64,000 nucleotides of DNA from Mycobacterium paraterrae (GCF_022430545.2 NZ_CP092488.2:2232001-2296000), one strand, 5' to 3'; numbered from the stretch's first letter, positions 36,612-44,901 are shown. Translations and numbers: made by a program. Notes: a model not told the origin generated them from the sequence alone.

Positions 36612-37604
36612 TCAGGTGGCGTTCGGACCGCCGCCGAGGGTGCGCTGAATGTCAGGCTTCATGGCGACCAGTTGCTGGTTCCAGTAACCCCAGTCGTGCG
36701 TCCCGTTGGGCGGGAAGTTGAACGTGCCGTTGCGGCCACCGGCGGCGACATAGTTGTCCCGCCACTGCTCGTTGGTGCGCAACGTGAACTGCTCGAGGAA
36801 CTTGGCGGGCATGCTCTCGCCGCCCAGTTCGTTGGGAGTGCCGTTGCCGCAGTACACCCACACGCGAGTGTTGTTCTGCACCAGTCGCGGAATCTGGACC
36901 ATCGCGTCATTGCGCTTCCAGGCCGGGTCGCTGGTCGGGCCCCACATGTTGGTGGCGTTGTAGCCGCCCGCGTCGCCCATCGCCAGGCCGATCAGGGTGG
37001 GCCACCAGCCCTCGGAGGGGTTGAGGAAGCCGGACAGCGACGCCGCGTAGGAGAACTGCTGCGGGTAGTACGCCGCCAGGATCATCGCTGACCCGCCCGA
37101 CATCGAAAGACCCACCGCGGCATTGCCGTTCGGGGAGATGCCTCGGTTGGCCTGCAGATATGCGGGGAGCTCCCTGGTGAGGAAGGTTTCCATTTTGTAG
37201 GTCTGGCAACCGCTCTTGCCGCACGCCGGCTGGTACCAGTCGCTGTAGAAGCTGGACTGTCCACCGATCGGCATGATCACCGACAGGCCCGACTGGTAGT
37301 ACTCCTCGAACGCCGGAGTGTTGATGTCCCAGCCGTTGTAGTCGTCCTGGGCGCGCAAGCCGTCGAGCAGGTAGACCGCGTGCGGTCCGCCGCCCTGGAA
37401 CTCCACCCTGATGTCGTGGCCCATAGACGGCGACGGGACGCTCAAGTATTCGACCGGCAGACCCTTTTTGGAGAATGCCCCCACGGTCGCCGAGCCGCCG
37501 ATAGCACCGACCAGACCGGCGAGCAGGGCTGCGCCGAGGGCCGCGATTGCCAATCTGCGCGGCAGATGTTCTGCCGCGCCGCGGATTTTCTCTGCGAACT
37601 TCAT
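36612..37604 (-). CDS. fbpC: Antigen 85-type mycolyltransferase FbpC
   Basis: A 330-residue exported esterase that transfers mycolic acids to trehalose and arabinogalactan. A twin-Arg-containing signal region (LPRRLAIAALG) leads to FSKKGLPVEYLSVPSPSMG. The nucleophile is S167 in GLSMSGGS, with Glu and His in the C-terminal part (NGTHDW). I start at ATG 37604 because MKFAEKIRG aligns with the start of Ag85C; upstream ATG/GTG codons would only add about ten residues. C128 and C133 (ACGKSGC) form the loop disulfide known in Ag85A/B but absent from M. tuberculosis Ag85C. Synteny supports fbpC. Confidence 0.9.
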   Translation of the reverse strand: MKFAEKIRGAAEHLPRRLAIAALGAALLAGLVGAIGGSATVGAFSKKGLPVEYLSVPSPSMGHDIRVEFQGGGPHAVYLLDGLRAQDDYNGWDINTPAFEEYYQSGLSVIMPIGGQSSFYSDWYQPACGKSGCQTYKMETFLTRELPAYLQANRGISPNGNAAVGLSMSGGSAMILAAYYPQQFSYAASLSGFLNPSEGWWPTLIGLAMGDAGGYNATNMWGPTSDPAWKRNDAMVQIPRLVQNNTRVWVYCGNGTPNELGGESMPAKFLEQFTLRTNEQWRDNYVAAGGRNGTFNFPPNGTHDWGYWNQQLVAMKPDIQRTLGGGPNAT

Positions 37605-37863
37605 AGCTCCTGTCCCAACTTTCATTTGCCGCATAAGCGGTCGAATAGCTGTCTGTGGCAGTCAAACACGCGAGTAACTACAGGCCTGTCAGTTGCCTCG
37701 GGGTGTGGGATCGCGGTTCGCTAACGATTGAGACGCCAGTGTCACTCGCTGATAACGATTAGGAGTCGGCGCCGAAAATGCAGATGGCCGAGGGATATTC
37801 GACCAGAACCGGGCAGCGGTGGGTCAATGTCAACGAAAGTTGGTGCACCACAACGGATGCAGA
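37605..37863 (-). other. Intergenic region between the MerR/adenosyltransferase gene and fbpC
   Basis: 259 bp with no convincing ORF. It must contain the fbpC promoter; no clear dyad was found. Confidence 0.4.
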
Positions 37864-38787
37864 TCAATCAGCGGAAGCGCCGGGGATCCAGGTTCGCTCG
37901 TCGGTGGCGACGGCTCGGGCCATGATGAATAGCAGATCGGATAGGCGGTTGAGGTAGCGGACGACCTGCGGGTTCAGGTCATCGACGGATACCGCTCTCC
38001 GCTCCGCCCGACGGCAGACGGTGCGGGCCACGTGGAGCCCGGCCGCCGCCGAGCCGCCGCCGGGCAGTACGAAGGACGCCGGCGGGGTGAGTTGCGCGTT
38101 GGCCTGGTCGCAGCGTCGCTCCAACCGGTCGACGTTCCCGTCGTGGATCCGCGACGCTTCGTGGTCCGCCGGGCATGTCAGGTCGGCGCCGAGGTCGAAG
38201 AGCTCGTTCTGGATCTCGGCGATCCATCTGGCGAACGGCTGCTCGCTCAGGTGGGTCAGGACGACACCGAGCTGCGCGTTGAGTTCGTCGACGTCACCAC
38301 CGGCCTCGATCCTCGGATCGTCCTTCGAGACCAGGGCACCGGCGCCGGTCGAGGTCTCGCCGCCGTCGCCAACTCGGGTGTAGATCGTCGACAGGTTCAC
38401 GTGCATGGTGGCCTCCGTTGCTCGGATGATCTCTTCGGTCGGATGGTCGGAAGCATCTAGAGCCGACAGCAGGCGCTCGAGCCGTTGATTCAGCTCGGAG
38501 GTGTGTCGCAGACGATCCCGCACCTGCCCGAGGTGCAGACGGACCACCGCGGTCAGATCCTCGCCCTCCAGCGCGCTTCGGATCTCGTCCAGCCGGAAGC
38601 CGAGGCTGCGCATCGCGGTGATCCGGTAGAGCGTTTCCGCCTGTTCACTCCCGTATCGGCGATGACCGGCGCCGGTGCGTGAGGCCGGCGCGAGTAGGCC
38701 GACCTGTTCGTAGTGGTGCAGGGCCCGCACGGTGACGCCGGCGGCGTCGGCGAGTTCACCGACGCTCCAGCTCCTGATTTCGGTCAC
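37864..38787 (-). CDS. Fusion of a MerR-family regulator with a PduO-type cob(I)alamin adenosyltransferase
   Basis: A 307-residue protein of two recognisable parts. Residues 7-75 are a MerR winged helix (SVGELADAAGVTVRALHHYEQ, then RTGAGHRRYGSEQAETL), followed by a helical segment to about 115 (LGQVRDRLRHTSELNQRLERLLSAL) suited to the MerR dimerisation coil. Residues 128-307 are an ATP:corrinoid adenosyltransferase: YTRVGDGGETS, RIEAGGDVDELNAQLG, FVLPGGGSAAAGLHVARTVCRRAER and YLNRLSDLLFIMAR, with all main motifs kept. The start is GTG 38787. An internal ATG at 38406 (residue 128), preceded by GGAGG, would make the adenosyltransferase alone. It follows a MarR-ABC unit on the same strand and has its own MerR-type promoter. 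Confidence 0.9.
   Translation of the reverse strand: MTEIRSWSVGELADAAGVTVRALHHYEQVGLLAPASRTGAGHRRYGSEQAETLYRITAMRSLGFRLDEIRSALEGEDLTAVVRLHLGQVRDRLRHTSELNQRLERLLSALDASDHPTEEIIRATEATMHVNLSTIYTRVGDGGETSTGAGALVSKDDPRIEAGGDVDELNAQLGVVLTHLSEQPFARWIAEIQNELFDLGADLTCPADHEASRIHDGNVDRLERRCDQANAQLTPPASFVLPGGGSAAAGLHVARTVCRRAERRAVSVDDLNPQVVRYLNRLSDLLFIMARAVATDERTWIPGASAD
38402..38418 (-). promoter_or_regulatory. Internal ribosome site and start in the MerR/adenosyltransferase gene
   Basis: Read leftward, GGAGG-CCACC-ATG sits exactly at the domain junction, in frame, with ideal spacing. It could give a separate 180-residue adenosyltransferase, or be the fossil start of a formerly free-standing gene. Confidence 0.55.
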
Positions 38788-38793
38788 GCTGCG

Positions 38794-38824
38794 AACCTAA
38801 GACCTGACGTAACGTCAGGTGCAA
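38794..38824 (-). promoter_or_regulatory. MerR-type promoter/operator of the fusion gene
   Basis: Leftward, TTGCAC (38824-38819) and TAGGTT (38799-38794) are separated by 19 bp, the elongated spacer typical of MerR-activated promoters. The spacer is occupied by the perfect palindrome ACCTGACGT-A-ACGTCAGGT (38802-38820). Twelve bases from the first base of the -10 puts +1 at 38787, the G of the GTG start, so the mRNA is probably leaderless. Autoregulation by the gene's own MerR domain is the obvious inference. Confidence 0.8.
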
Positions 38825-38838
38825 GTATTCGCGCCGAC

Positions 38839-39666
38839 TCAGCTGACCAGTCGTCGCAGAAGCGCTGAGGCAGCGGTGATCCCGAGCGCGGCCGCCACCA
38901 CCAGCACCACGATGTCCAGCGGACTGAACGCGGTCCCGATCAGTAGCGCACGCAGCGCATGGACTTCGTAGCTGAGCGGGTTGACCGTGCTGAGCGCATG
39001 CAGCCATCGCGGCATGACGTCGACCGGGTACAACGCGTTCGATGCGAAGAACAGCGGCATGGTGATGGCCTGCCCGATGCCCATCAGCCGGTCACGGTTG
39101 CGCACCAGTCCGGCGAGCGTCATGGACAGGCAGGCGAAAAACGCCGAACCGAGCATGACGACGGCCATCGCGGCCAGAATGCGCAGCGGGTTGATGGTCA
39201 TGCCGATGCCCATCACGTACGCGAGCGCCAGCACACCCACCACTTGCGCGACCGAACGGACGCCCGCCGCGAATGCCTTGCCAGATATCAGAGCCGACGC
39301 CGGAGCCGGCGTCACCATGAGCTTGGACAGGATGCCGGCGTCGCGATCCCAGATGATCTGGATGCCGTAGAAGATCGAAATGAACAACGCCGACTGAGCG
39401 ATGATCCCCGGTGCCAGGAAAGCCAGGTAGGACACTGAACCGGTGTTGATCACGTGCAACTTGCTGAACGTGGTGCCAAAGATCAACAGCCACAACGCCG
39501 GCTGCACCATGCGCGTGATCAACTCGGTGCGATCATGCTGCAGCTTCTGCATCTCGACGATCGCGAATGCGCACACCCGGCCGAACGTCGCGGGCAGCCG
39601 CTGCCATCCGTGCGCCGCGCGAGTCAGGGCGGCGGGTGTGGGAGTGACTGCGGTATCAACCGGCAC
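38839..39666 (-). CDS. ABC-2 type transporter permease (DrrB-like)
   Basis: About 275 residues with six hydrophobic segments; QPALWLLIFGTTFSKL, FLAPGIIAQSALF, DRDAGILSKLMVTPAPASALISGK and FFASNALYPVDVMPRWL are typical of drug/lipid exporters of the DrrB/ABC-2 class. I start at GTG 39666, 9 nt after AGAAAGG; TTG 39675 is an alternative. It overlaps the ATPase gene. The substrate is unknown. Confidence 0.85.
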   Translation of the reverse strand: MPVDTAVTPTPAALTRAAHGWQRLPATFGRVCAFAIVEMQKLQHDRTELITRMVQPALWLLIFGTTFSKLHVINTGSVSYLAFLAPGIIAQSALFISIFYGIQIIWDRDAGILSKLMVTPAPASALISGKAFAAGVRSVAQVVGVLALAYVMGIGMTINPLRILAAMAVVMLGSAFFACLSMTLAGLVRNRDRLMGIGQAITMPLFFASNALYPVDVMPRWLHALSTVNPLSYEVHALRALLIGTAFSPLDIVVLVVAAALGITAASALLRRLVS

Positions 39667-40477
39667 GGCTGGCAACCTTTCTGCTGGAACGGATTTCGCG
39701 AAGCGAGCTGGTCGTCTCGCCTTGCTCCGAGAGATCGGAAGCGGTGTAGTGGCGGAACACGTCCTCCAGCGTCGCGCCGGCCGACACGGTCGCCTTCAAC
39801 TTCGTCGGGGTGCCGACGGCGCGCAAGGTGCCGCGGTGCATCAGCGCCACCCGATCACAGAGCGCGTCGGCCTCTTCCATGTAGTGAGTGGTCAACAGCA
39901 CGGTCATGCCGAATTGGCTCTGCATGGTCAGCACCTGGTTCCACACCCGGTCGCGCGCGATCGGGTCCAGCCCGACCGTCGGCTCGTCGAGCACCAGCAG
40001 CGACGGGCGGTTGACCAGAGCCTGGGCCACTTCGAGGCGGCGCACCATTCCACCGGAGTACGTCCCGGCCGTCCGGTCGGCGACGTCCAATAGCTCCATC
40101 GCGCTCAGCGACTCCTCGACCCGCTCCGCCCGTTGCGCGCGGGGCACGCCGTACAGTCGCGCGAACCAGGCCACGTTCTGGCGGCCCGTGAGCGCAGGCT
40201 CGATCGAGAGTTGTTGCGGCACATACCCGATGTTGCTGCGAATGTCAGTGGTCTTGGTGCGGGCGTCGAGGCCGAAGATGCGCAGCTCGCCCCGCTGTAC
40301 CGGGGTCAGCGTGGTGAGCATCCGTACCACGGTGGTCTTGCCGGCGCCGTTGGGTCCGAGCAAGCCCAGCGTTTCGCCGGGCCGGACCTGCAATGTCACG
40401 TCGTCGACCGCGGTGAACTGGCCGTAGCGGTGGGTCAAATTCCGCGCGTCGACCGCCATCGGCAGTGCTCTGGTCAT
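39656..40477 (-). CDS. ABC transporter ATP-binding protein (DrrA-like)
   Basis: About 273 residues. Walker A is GPNGAGKTT near residue 41, the signature YSGGMVRRLEVA, Walker B LLVLDEPTVGLD and the H-loop TTHYMEEAD. It closely resembles daunorubicin-resistance type exporters. ATG 40477 has GGAG at good spacing; ATG 40483 overlaps the MarR stop as ATGA. It powers the permease encoded next. Confidence 0.9.
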   Translation of the reverse strand: MTRALPMAVDARNLTHRYGQFTAVDDVTLQVRPGETLGLLGPNGAGKTTVVRMLTTLTPVQRGELRIFGLDARTKTTDIRSNIGYVPQQLSIEPALTGRQNVAWFARLYGVPRAQRAERVEESLSAMELLDVADRTAGTYSGGMVRRLEVAQALVNRPSLLVLDEPTVGLDPIARDRVWNQVLTMQSQFGMTVLLTTHYMEEADALCDRVALMHRGTLRAVGTPTKLKATVSAGATLEDVFRHYTASDLSEQGETTSSLREIRSSRKVASRAG

Positions 40478-40479
40478 GA

Positions 40480-40926
40480 TCATCGCTCCTGAAGTCGTCG
40501 GGTCATCGTTTCGAGAACCGCCAAACCTTTTGTCAGCGACTCGATCTCGTCTTCGGTCAAATCCCTGAGTACCTCGGCCAGCAATTCGCGCCGCGCCGCG
40601 CGCGAAGTGTCGACGAGCTGCTGGGCCGGTCCGGCCAGCCACAGCTGGCCCACCCGACGATCGGATTCATCGGCGGTCCGGGCCAGGAAGCCCTTCGCCA
40701 CCAACTTCGACACCAGGGTCGAGGCGGTGTTGGCGACCAACCCCAGCTCCGCTGCAGCCGCGCTGATCGAGATGCCGGGCTGCCGGCCGACCAGCCACAG
40801 CAACTCCGACTGCGACTCGGTCAGCTGTGCGGAGTCGAAACCCGGCTCGACCGAGCGGCGCAGTTGCCTGCGGAATCTGCCCACCACACCTGACAATTCG
40901 TTGACCGGATCAATCACAGTGCTCAT
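40480..40926 (-). CDS. MarR-family transcriptional regulator
   Basis: A 148-residue protein with the MarR winged helix: LTESQSELLWLVGRQPGISISAAA, LGLVANTASTLVSKLVAKGFL and the wing RTADESDRRV. It is first in the ABC-transporter unit and probably represses it, responding to a small toxic or aromatic ligand. A direct repeat TATGTCTC (40926-40933 and 40962-40969) flanks its start region, but I cannot define an operator. Confidence 0.85.
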   Translation of the reverse strand: MSTVIDPVNELSGVVGRFRRQLRRSVEPGFDSAQLTESQSELLWLVGRQPGISISAAAAELGLVANTASTLVSKLVAKGFLARTADESDRRVGQLWLAGPAQQLVDTSRAARRELLAEVLRDLTEDEIESLTKGLAVLETMTRRLQER

Positions 40927-40982
40927 ATGTCTCTGTCTAGGAGCTAAGTATGTGCGCAGGCTATGTCTCAGCTAGCAGCGAG

Positions 40983-41480
40983 CTACTTCTGCACGCGATG
41001 CAGGTCAACGGCCATCAGATTGCCGGCGTCGATGCGCGCGGTCATGAAGGTGCAGAACGGTTGCCGCCGTCGATCGGTCGGAGAGCCCGGGTTCAGCAGT
41101 CGCAAGCCGGTGGCCGTTGTGGTGTCCCAGGGGATGTGGCTGTGGCCGAACACCAGTACATCGGTGTCGGGGTATAGGCGAGACATCCGTGCGTCGCGGC
41201 CGGCGCTCGGCCCAGCCTCGTGGGTCACCGTGAGGCGAAGCCCCTCGAGCACCACGTCGGCACGCTCGGGCAGCCTTGCCCGCAACTGCGGCCCGTCGTT
41301 GTTGCCCCAGCAGGCCACCAGCTTCGCGGATTTCTGGGACAACTCGTCGAGCAACTCGGGGACCACCCAGTCACCGGCGTGCACCACGACGTCGGCCCGA
41401 GCCACCGCGTCCCACACCTGCGGCGGCAGGTCGCGCGCTCGTCGCGGCACGTGCGTATCGGCGATGAGAAGCAGCCTCAC
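40983..41480 (-). CDS. YfcE-type metallophosphoesterase
   Basis: A 165-residue calcineurin-like phosphoesterase. Metal-binding motifs are in order: IADTHV, GDW, GNND, THE and GHSH. The start is GTG 41480. Small members of this family hydrolyse phosphodiesters such as cyclic nucleotides or model substrates; the physiological substrate is unknown. It lies 56 bp upstream of the MarR start on the same strand. Confidence 0.85.
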   Translation of the reverse strand: MRLLLIADTHVPRRARDLPPQVWDAVARADVVVHAGDWVVPELLDELSQKSAKLVACWGNNDGPQLRARLPERADVVLEGLRLTVTHEAGPSAGRDARMSRLYPDTDVLVFGHSHIPWDTTTATGLRLLNPGSPTDRRRQPFCTFMTARIDAGNLMAVDLHRVQK

Positions 41481-41507
41481 ACCCGCAATCCTGCACCTGG
41501 CGAGTTG

Positions 41508-41711
41508 TCAGGCGTCTTTACTGCGGGCCTCGGCGCCGGTTTCACCGACATCCAGTGCGTCATCGCGCCCGATCGTCCGGCCGACGTAGCTGCCGTCGCC
41601 GTCGACGCCCTGGCGGGAGCGCGCTTCATGGCGCTCCGGGCGGGTGTCCTCTTCTGCTTGGTTGCCTCTGCGGCCGGTGAGCCACTGGCCGATTTGGCGC
41701 CAAATTCGCAT
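41508..41711 (-). CDS. Possible small hydrophilic protein
   Basis: A 67-codon frame starting MRIWRQIGQWLTGRRG and followed by a charged, low-complexity tail with SYVGRTIGRDDALDVGETGAEARS. It ends 27 bp upstream of the phosphoesterase. A longer form could start at TTG 41744. The ribosome site is weak. The amphipathic start and acidic tail look protein-like, but I know no family. Confidence 0.45.
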   Translation of the reverse strand: MRIWRQIGQWLTGRRGNQAEEDTRPERHEARSRQGVDGDGSYVGRTIGRDDALDVGETGAEARSKDA

Positions 41712-41817
41712 TCGGGCTGCATACCCAGACGAGATTCCGGCCAAAACCTCCCGGTGGTGAACGTCACCGCAGGTAGTGGCACGATGCTAACCAGTCCACT
41801 CAAAGGAGAGAAACGCC

Positions 41818-42273
41818 ATGCGCACCTTCGATTCAGTTGCCGACCTTGCCTCGATCAAGGGTGAAAGTATCGGCGAGAGTGATTGGGTGACGATCAGTCA
41901 GGACGACGTCAACCTGTTCGCCGATGCCACCGGTGACCACCAGTGGATCCATGTCGATCCGGAGCGCGCGGCCAACGGCCCGTTCGGCAAGACCATCGCG
42001 CACGGCTTCATGACGCTGGCGCTGCTGCCGCGACTGCAACACCAGATGTACACCGTCAACGGCATCAAGCTTGCAATCAACTACGGACTGAACAAAGTTC
42101 GCTTTCCGGCGCCAGTGCCTGTCGGGTCGCGGGTTCGCGCGAAGAGTTCGCTGGTCGACATCGAAGACCTGGGCAACGGTGCCACTCAGGCGACCGTATC
42201 GACCACCGTGGAGGTCGAAGGCAGCGACAAGCCGGCGTGTGTCGCCGAGAGCGTCGTCCGCTACATCTCCTAG
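41818..42273 (+). CDS. htdZ: (R)-specific enoyl-CoA/3-hydroxyacyl dehydratase HtdZ
   Basis: A 151-residue MaoC-type hot-dog hydratase. FADATGDHQWIHVD contains the catalytic Asp and His, and GKTIAHGFMTLALLP is the family's second motif. AAAGGAGAGAAACGCC precedes ATG 41818. Length and place next to ephF match M. tuberculosis htdZ (Rv0130). Confidence 0.88.
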   Translation: MRTFDSVADLASIKGESIGESDWVTISQDDVNLFADATGDHQWIHVDPERAANGPFGKTIAHGFMTLALLPRLQHQMYTVNGIKLAINYGLNKVRFPAPVPVGSRVRAKSSLVDIEDLGNGATQATVSTTVEVEGSDKPACVAESVVRYIS

Positions 42274-42285
42274 GTCGCCCGCGTC

Positions 42286-43185
42286 ATGGATTCATCGCTG
42301 GCCTCCTGGCTGGACGCCGGACTGTACTTCGATTACCTCGGCTTCGACATCTTCTACCGATTCGAGGGCAGCGGCCCGCCACTGCTGCTGATTCACGGGT
42401 ATCCATTCAATACCTTTGACTGGCAACCGATCTGGTCGACGCTGACGCGCCGATTCACGGTCATCGCACCGGATATGATCGGGCTGGGCTTTTCGGCGAA
42501 GCCGGTCCACTACGAATACTCGGTGCACGACCACGCGGACATGCACGAGGCGCTGCTGGCCCACCTGGGCATCCGCAACGCGCACATTTTGGCCCACGAT
42601 TTGGGTGACTCGGTGGGCCAGGAATTGTTGTCTCGACACGAGTTTGGTGATCACGCCTACGGAAAGCTGCGTGTCGACTCGATCACCTGGCTCAACGGCG
42701 GCATGTTTGTCGAGACCTACACGCCGCGCGCCGCGCAGAAGCTGATGTCGGGTACCCCGCTGGGCGACATCCTGAGCCCGGTACAAAACAGCCCCCTGTC
42801 ACGTCGACTGCTCGAGCCGACGTTGCGGGAGATGTTCGGCCCGAACACGAAACCGACCCGGCACATGATGGACGTCTTCGGTCAGATCCTCGACTACAAC
42901 GACGGCCGACGGGTGCTGCACAAAGTCGGCCGGTTCATCAAAGACCGCCACACGCACCGGAATCGGTGGGTGCGGGCGATGCGGGAGACCGATGTGCCGA
43001 TGCGGCTGATCGACGGACCCGTCGACCCCAACTCCGGTGCGCACATGGCGCGGCGTTACGCCGAGGTGATTCCCGACGCCGACGTGGTGATGCTTGCCGA
43101 CGACATCGGGCACTGGCCGCAACTCGAGGCACCCGCTGCGGTGCTCGAGCATTTCCTCGCCCACGTCGATCGGGTCACGTCCTAG
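42286..43185 (+). CDS. ephF: Alpha/beta hydrolase, epoxide hydrolase EphF-like
   Basis: A 299-residue hydrolase beginning 12 bp after htdZ. HGYPFNTFDW is the HGxP oxyanion segment, LAHDLGDSVGQE carries the nucleophilic Asp expected of epoxide hydrolases and dehalogenases, and DIGHWPQLEAP the catalytic His. Size and neighbourhood match EphF (Rv0134); haloalkane dehalogenase cannot be excluded by sequence alone. Confidence 0.8.
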   Translation: MDSSLASWLDAGLYFDYLGFDIFYRFEGSGPPLLLIHGYPFNTFDWQPIWSTLTRRFTVIAPDMIGLGFSAKPVHYEYSVHDHADMHEALLAHLGIRNAHILAHDLGDSVGQELLSRHEFGDHAYGKLRVDSITWLNGGMFVETYTPRAAQKLMSGTPLGDILSPVQNSPLSRRLLEPTLREMFGPNTKPTRHMMDVFGQILDYNDGRRVLHKVGRFIKDRHTHRNRWVRAMRETDVPMRLIDGPVDPNSGAHMARRYAEVIPDADVVMLADDIGHWPQLEAPAAVLEHFLAHVDRVTS

Positions 43186-43305
43186 AACTCGGCGACGGTC
43201 GCCGAAGGGGTCAGAAATATAGGGAAAACCCCTATTGAATGAGCGTCACCGGTCACACAGGCTGCCTTAAGGATCCGTTTACGAGACGCTTAGACCCCGG
43301 AGGAC

Positions 43306-43887
43306 ATGATGAACCGCAGCCGTCCCGGCCGCCAACGTCGGTTTGACGGCATCGCCGGCGTTGTTGCTGCCGCAGCCGGCACCCTAATGGCCTTCATCGG
43401 TCAGCTCGCTCAAGGCCCGTCCGCGCAGGCGCAGCCCGATGATCCTTTCGCAGACATCGCCGCCGACATTCAGACCACGATCGGGGTCGCCCAGGCCGAC
43501 TTCAGTGCTGGGGCAACTGACTTCAGTAACGGTGACATACTCGACGGACTCAACCTCGACCTTGCCGCTGCTGACAACTGGCTTTATGGAACGAATTTCG
43601 ACGTGACGGTGGGCTGGATTGAGGCGCTGACGGGCGGCTACGCATTAGGCGCATTCGAGATCTCGCCCTTTTCTGAGCTTCCCCAGGGCATTGAGGCGGC
43701 TATCGAAGGCGCGCAAATGCTCACCAGCGACGGCCAGGCGGCTCTCGCGTTGGCACTCAGCGATTTCGTTGCCGGCAACGTGCCCGCTGGCTTGGAAAAT
43801 GCCGTGTATGGCATCGAAGCCACGTCAATCAACGCGACCAACGAGATCATTCTTGGCTTTGTCGATTCACTACTGCCGAAGTTTTGA
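43306..43887 (+). CDS. Secreted mycobacterial protein of unknown function
   Basis: A 193-residue protein with a signal peptide of about 43 residues (RPGRQRR, hydrophobic core, PSAQAQPDD). The mature part is acidic and alanine/isoleucine-rich, with repeated amphipathic stretches such as ADFSAGATDFSNGDILDGLNLDL and no cysteines. ATG 43306 and ATG 43309 are both possible after CGGAGG; the second is better spaced. No family recognised. Confidence 0.7.
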   Translation: MMNRSRPGRQRRFDGIAGVVAAAAGTLMAFIGQLAQGPSAQAQPDDPFADIAADIQTTIGVAQADFSAGATDFSNGDILDGLNLDLAAADNWLYGTNFDVTVGWIEALTGGYALGAFEISPFSELPQGIEAAIEGAQMLTSDGQAALALALSDFVAGNVPAGLENAVYGIEATSINATNEIILGFVDSLLPKF

Positions 43888-43956
43888 CAAGGGGTAGTGG
43901 CTGGGGCGCCTGGCTGCGGGACCGCCACCACTTGTACGCCACTACTCTGGCTGCCG

Positions 43957-44568
43957 ATGACAATCCACACGCGCCCGGGGCGCAAAGCCGACGTCTCCGA
44001 GCTCTCGTACACGCTCGGCCGCGCCTTTTTCGACGACCCGGTGTCGCTCTGGATTATGCCCGAGGAGAAGAGCCGGACGCGACACCTGGCCAGATTCTTC
44101 GGCACCGTTGCCCGGTACCACCATCTGGCCGGGGGAGGCGTGGAGGTGGCCACCGACGGGTCGACGATCGGCGCGGCCGCCCTGTGGGATCCGCCGGGCC
44201 GATGGAAGCAGTCTGGCCGTGAACAGCTGATGATGTTGCCGGCGTTCGCGTTCGGCTTCGGCCCGCGATTGTCCATGGGCCGTCGGCTCGGTGAACTGAT
44301 GGCGCAGATGAAGGCGCACCATCCCGAGGAGCCGCATTGGTACCTCGCGGTGATCGGCAGCGACCCGTCGGTGCGCGGCAAGGGATACGGGCAGGCGCTC
44401 ATGCAATCGCGTCTCGACCGGGTGGACGCCGAGCACGCGCCCGCTTACCTGGAATCCAGCAAGGCCGAAAACGTCCCCTACTATCAGCGATTCGGGTTCG
44501 AGGTGACGGGCGAACTCGTCATCCCCGGCGGCCCGACGCTGTGGCCGATGTGGCGGGCCCCGCGGTGA
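43957..44568 (+). CDS. GNAT-family N-acetyltransferase
   Basis: A 203-residue protein. PHWYLAVIGSDPSVRGKGYGQALM is the acetyl-CoA-binding motif A (Q/RxxGxG/A form GKGYGQ), and YLESSKAENVPYYQRFGFEVTGE is motif B. It resembles Rv0133, encoded nearby in M. tuberculosis. The acceptor is unknown. Confidence 0.85.
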   Translation: MTIHTRPGRKADVSELSYTLGRAFFDDPVSLWIMPEEKSRTRHLARFFGTVARYHHLAGGGVEVATDGSTIGAAALWDPPGRWKQSGREQLMMLPAFAFGFGPRLSMGRRLGELMAQMKAHHPEEPHWYLAVIGSDPSVRGKGYGQALMQSRLDRVDAEHAPAYLESSKAENVPYYQRFGFEVTGELVIPGGPTLWPMWRAPR

Positions 44569-44589
44569 GCAGGACCGAGACCTAAGCGT

Positions 44590-44901
44590 TCAGGGGCACA
44601 TGAACGCGATCGGCGGGCACTGTCGGCGCGTAATCGCCTCGATGGGCGGGTTGTCACCGTCCCAAATCGACGTCGGGCGGCCCTGCATGGTCACGTTGCC
44701 CATGCCGTAGTTGGTGGGATACCAGGTGTGGCAGACGTTCCAATCCCAGTCGATCTGATCGTTCACGACGTAGGGCATGTTCTTGGGGTTGCCCGGACAC
44801 CAGCGGTGGGGCTCCATCGTGTCGGCGTGAGCCGTTGCCAGCCCCAGGCCCGCCGACGCCATCGCAGCCGCACCCATGATGGCGGCGAACGCTCTTTTCA
44901 T
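44590..44901 (-). CDS. Small secreted protein
   Basis: 103 residues with a clear signal peptide (MKRAFAAIMGAAAMASAGLG, then TAHAD). The mature part has four cysteines (RWCPG, NVCHTW, RQCPP, FMCP) that could form two disulfides, and is rich in Trp, Asn and Pro. GAGGAAA precedes ATG 44901. It resembles other small exported mycobacterial proteins of unknown role. Confidence 0.75.
   Translation of the reverse strand: MKRAFAAIMGAAAMASAGLGLATAHADTMEPHRWCPGNPKNMPYVVNDQIDWDWNVCHTWYPTNYGMGNVTMQGRPTSIWDGDNPPIEAITRRQCPPIAFMCP

Noticed and set aside
37670..37690. GAGTAACTAC upstream of fbpC as a regulon dyad
   Set aside because: The arms abut with no 4-bp centre, and no correctly spaced -10 is present.
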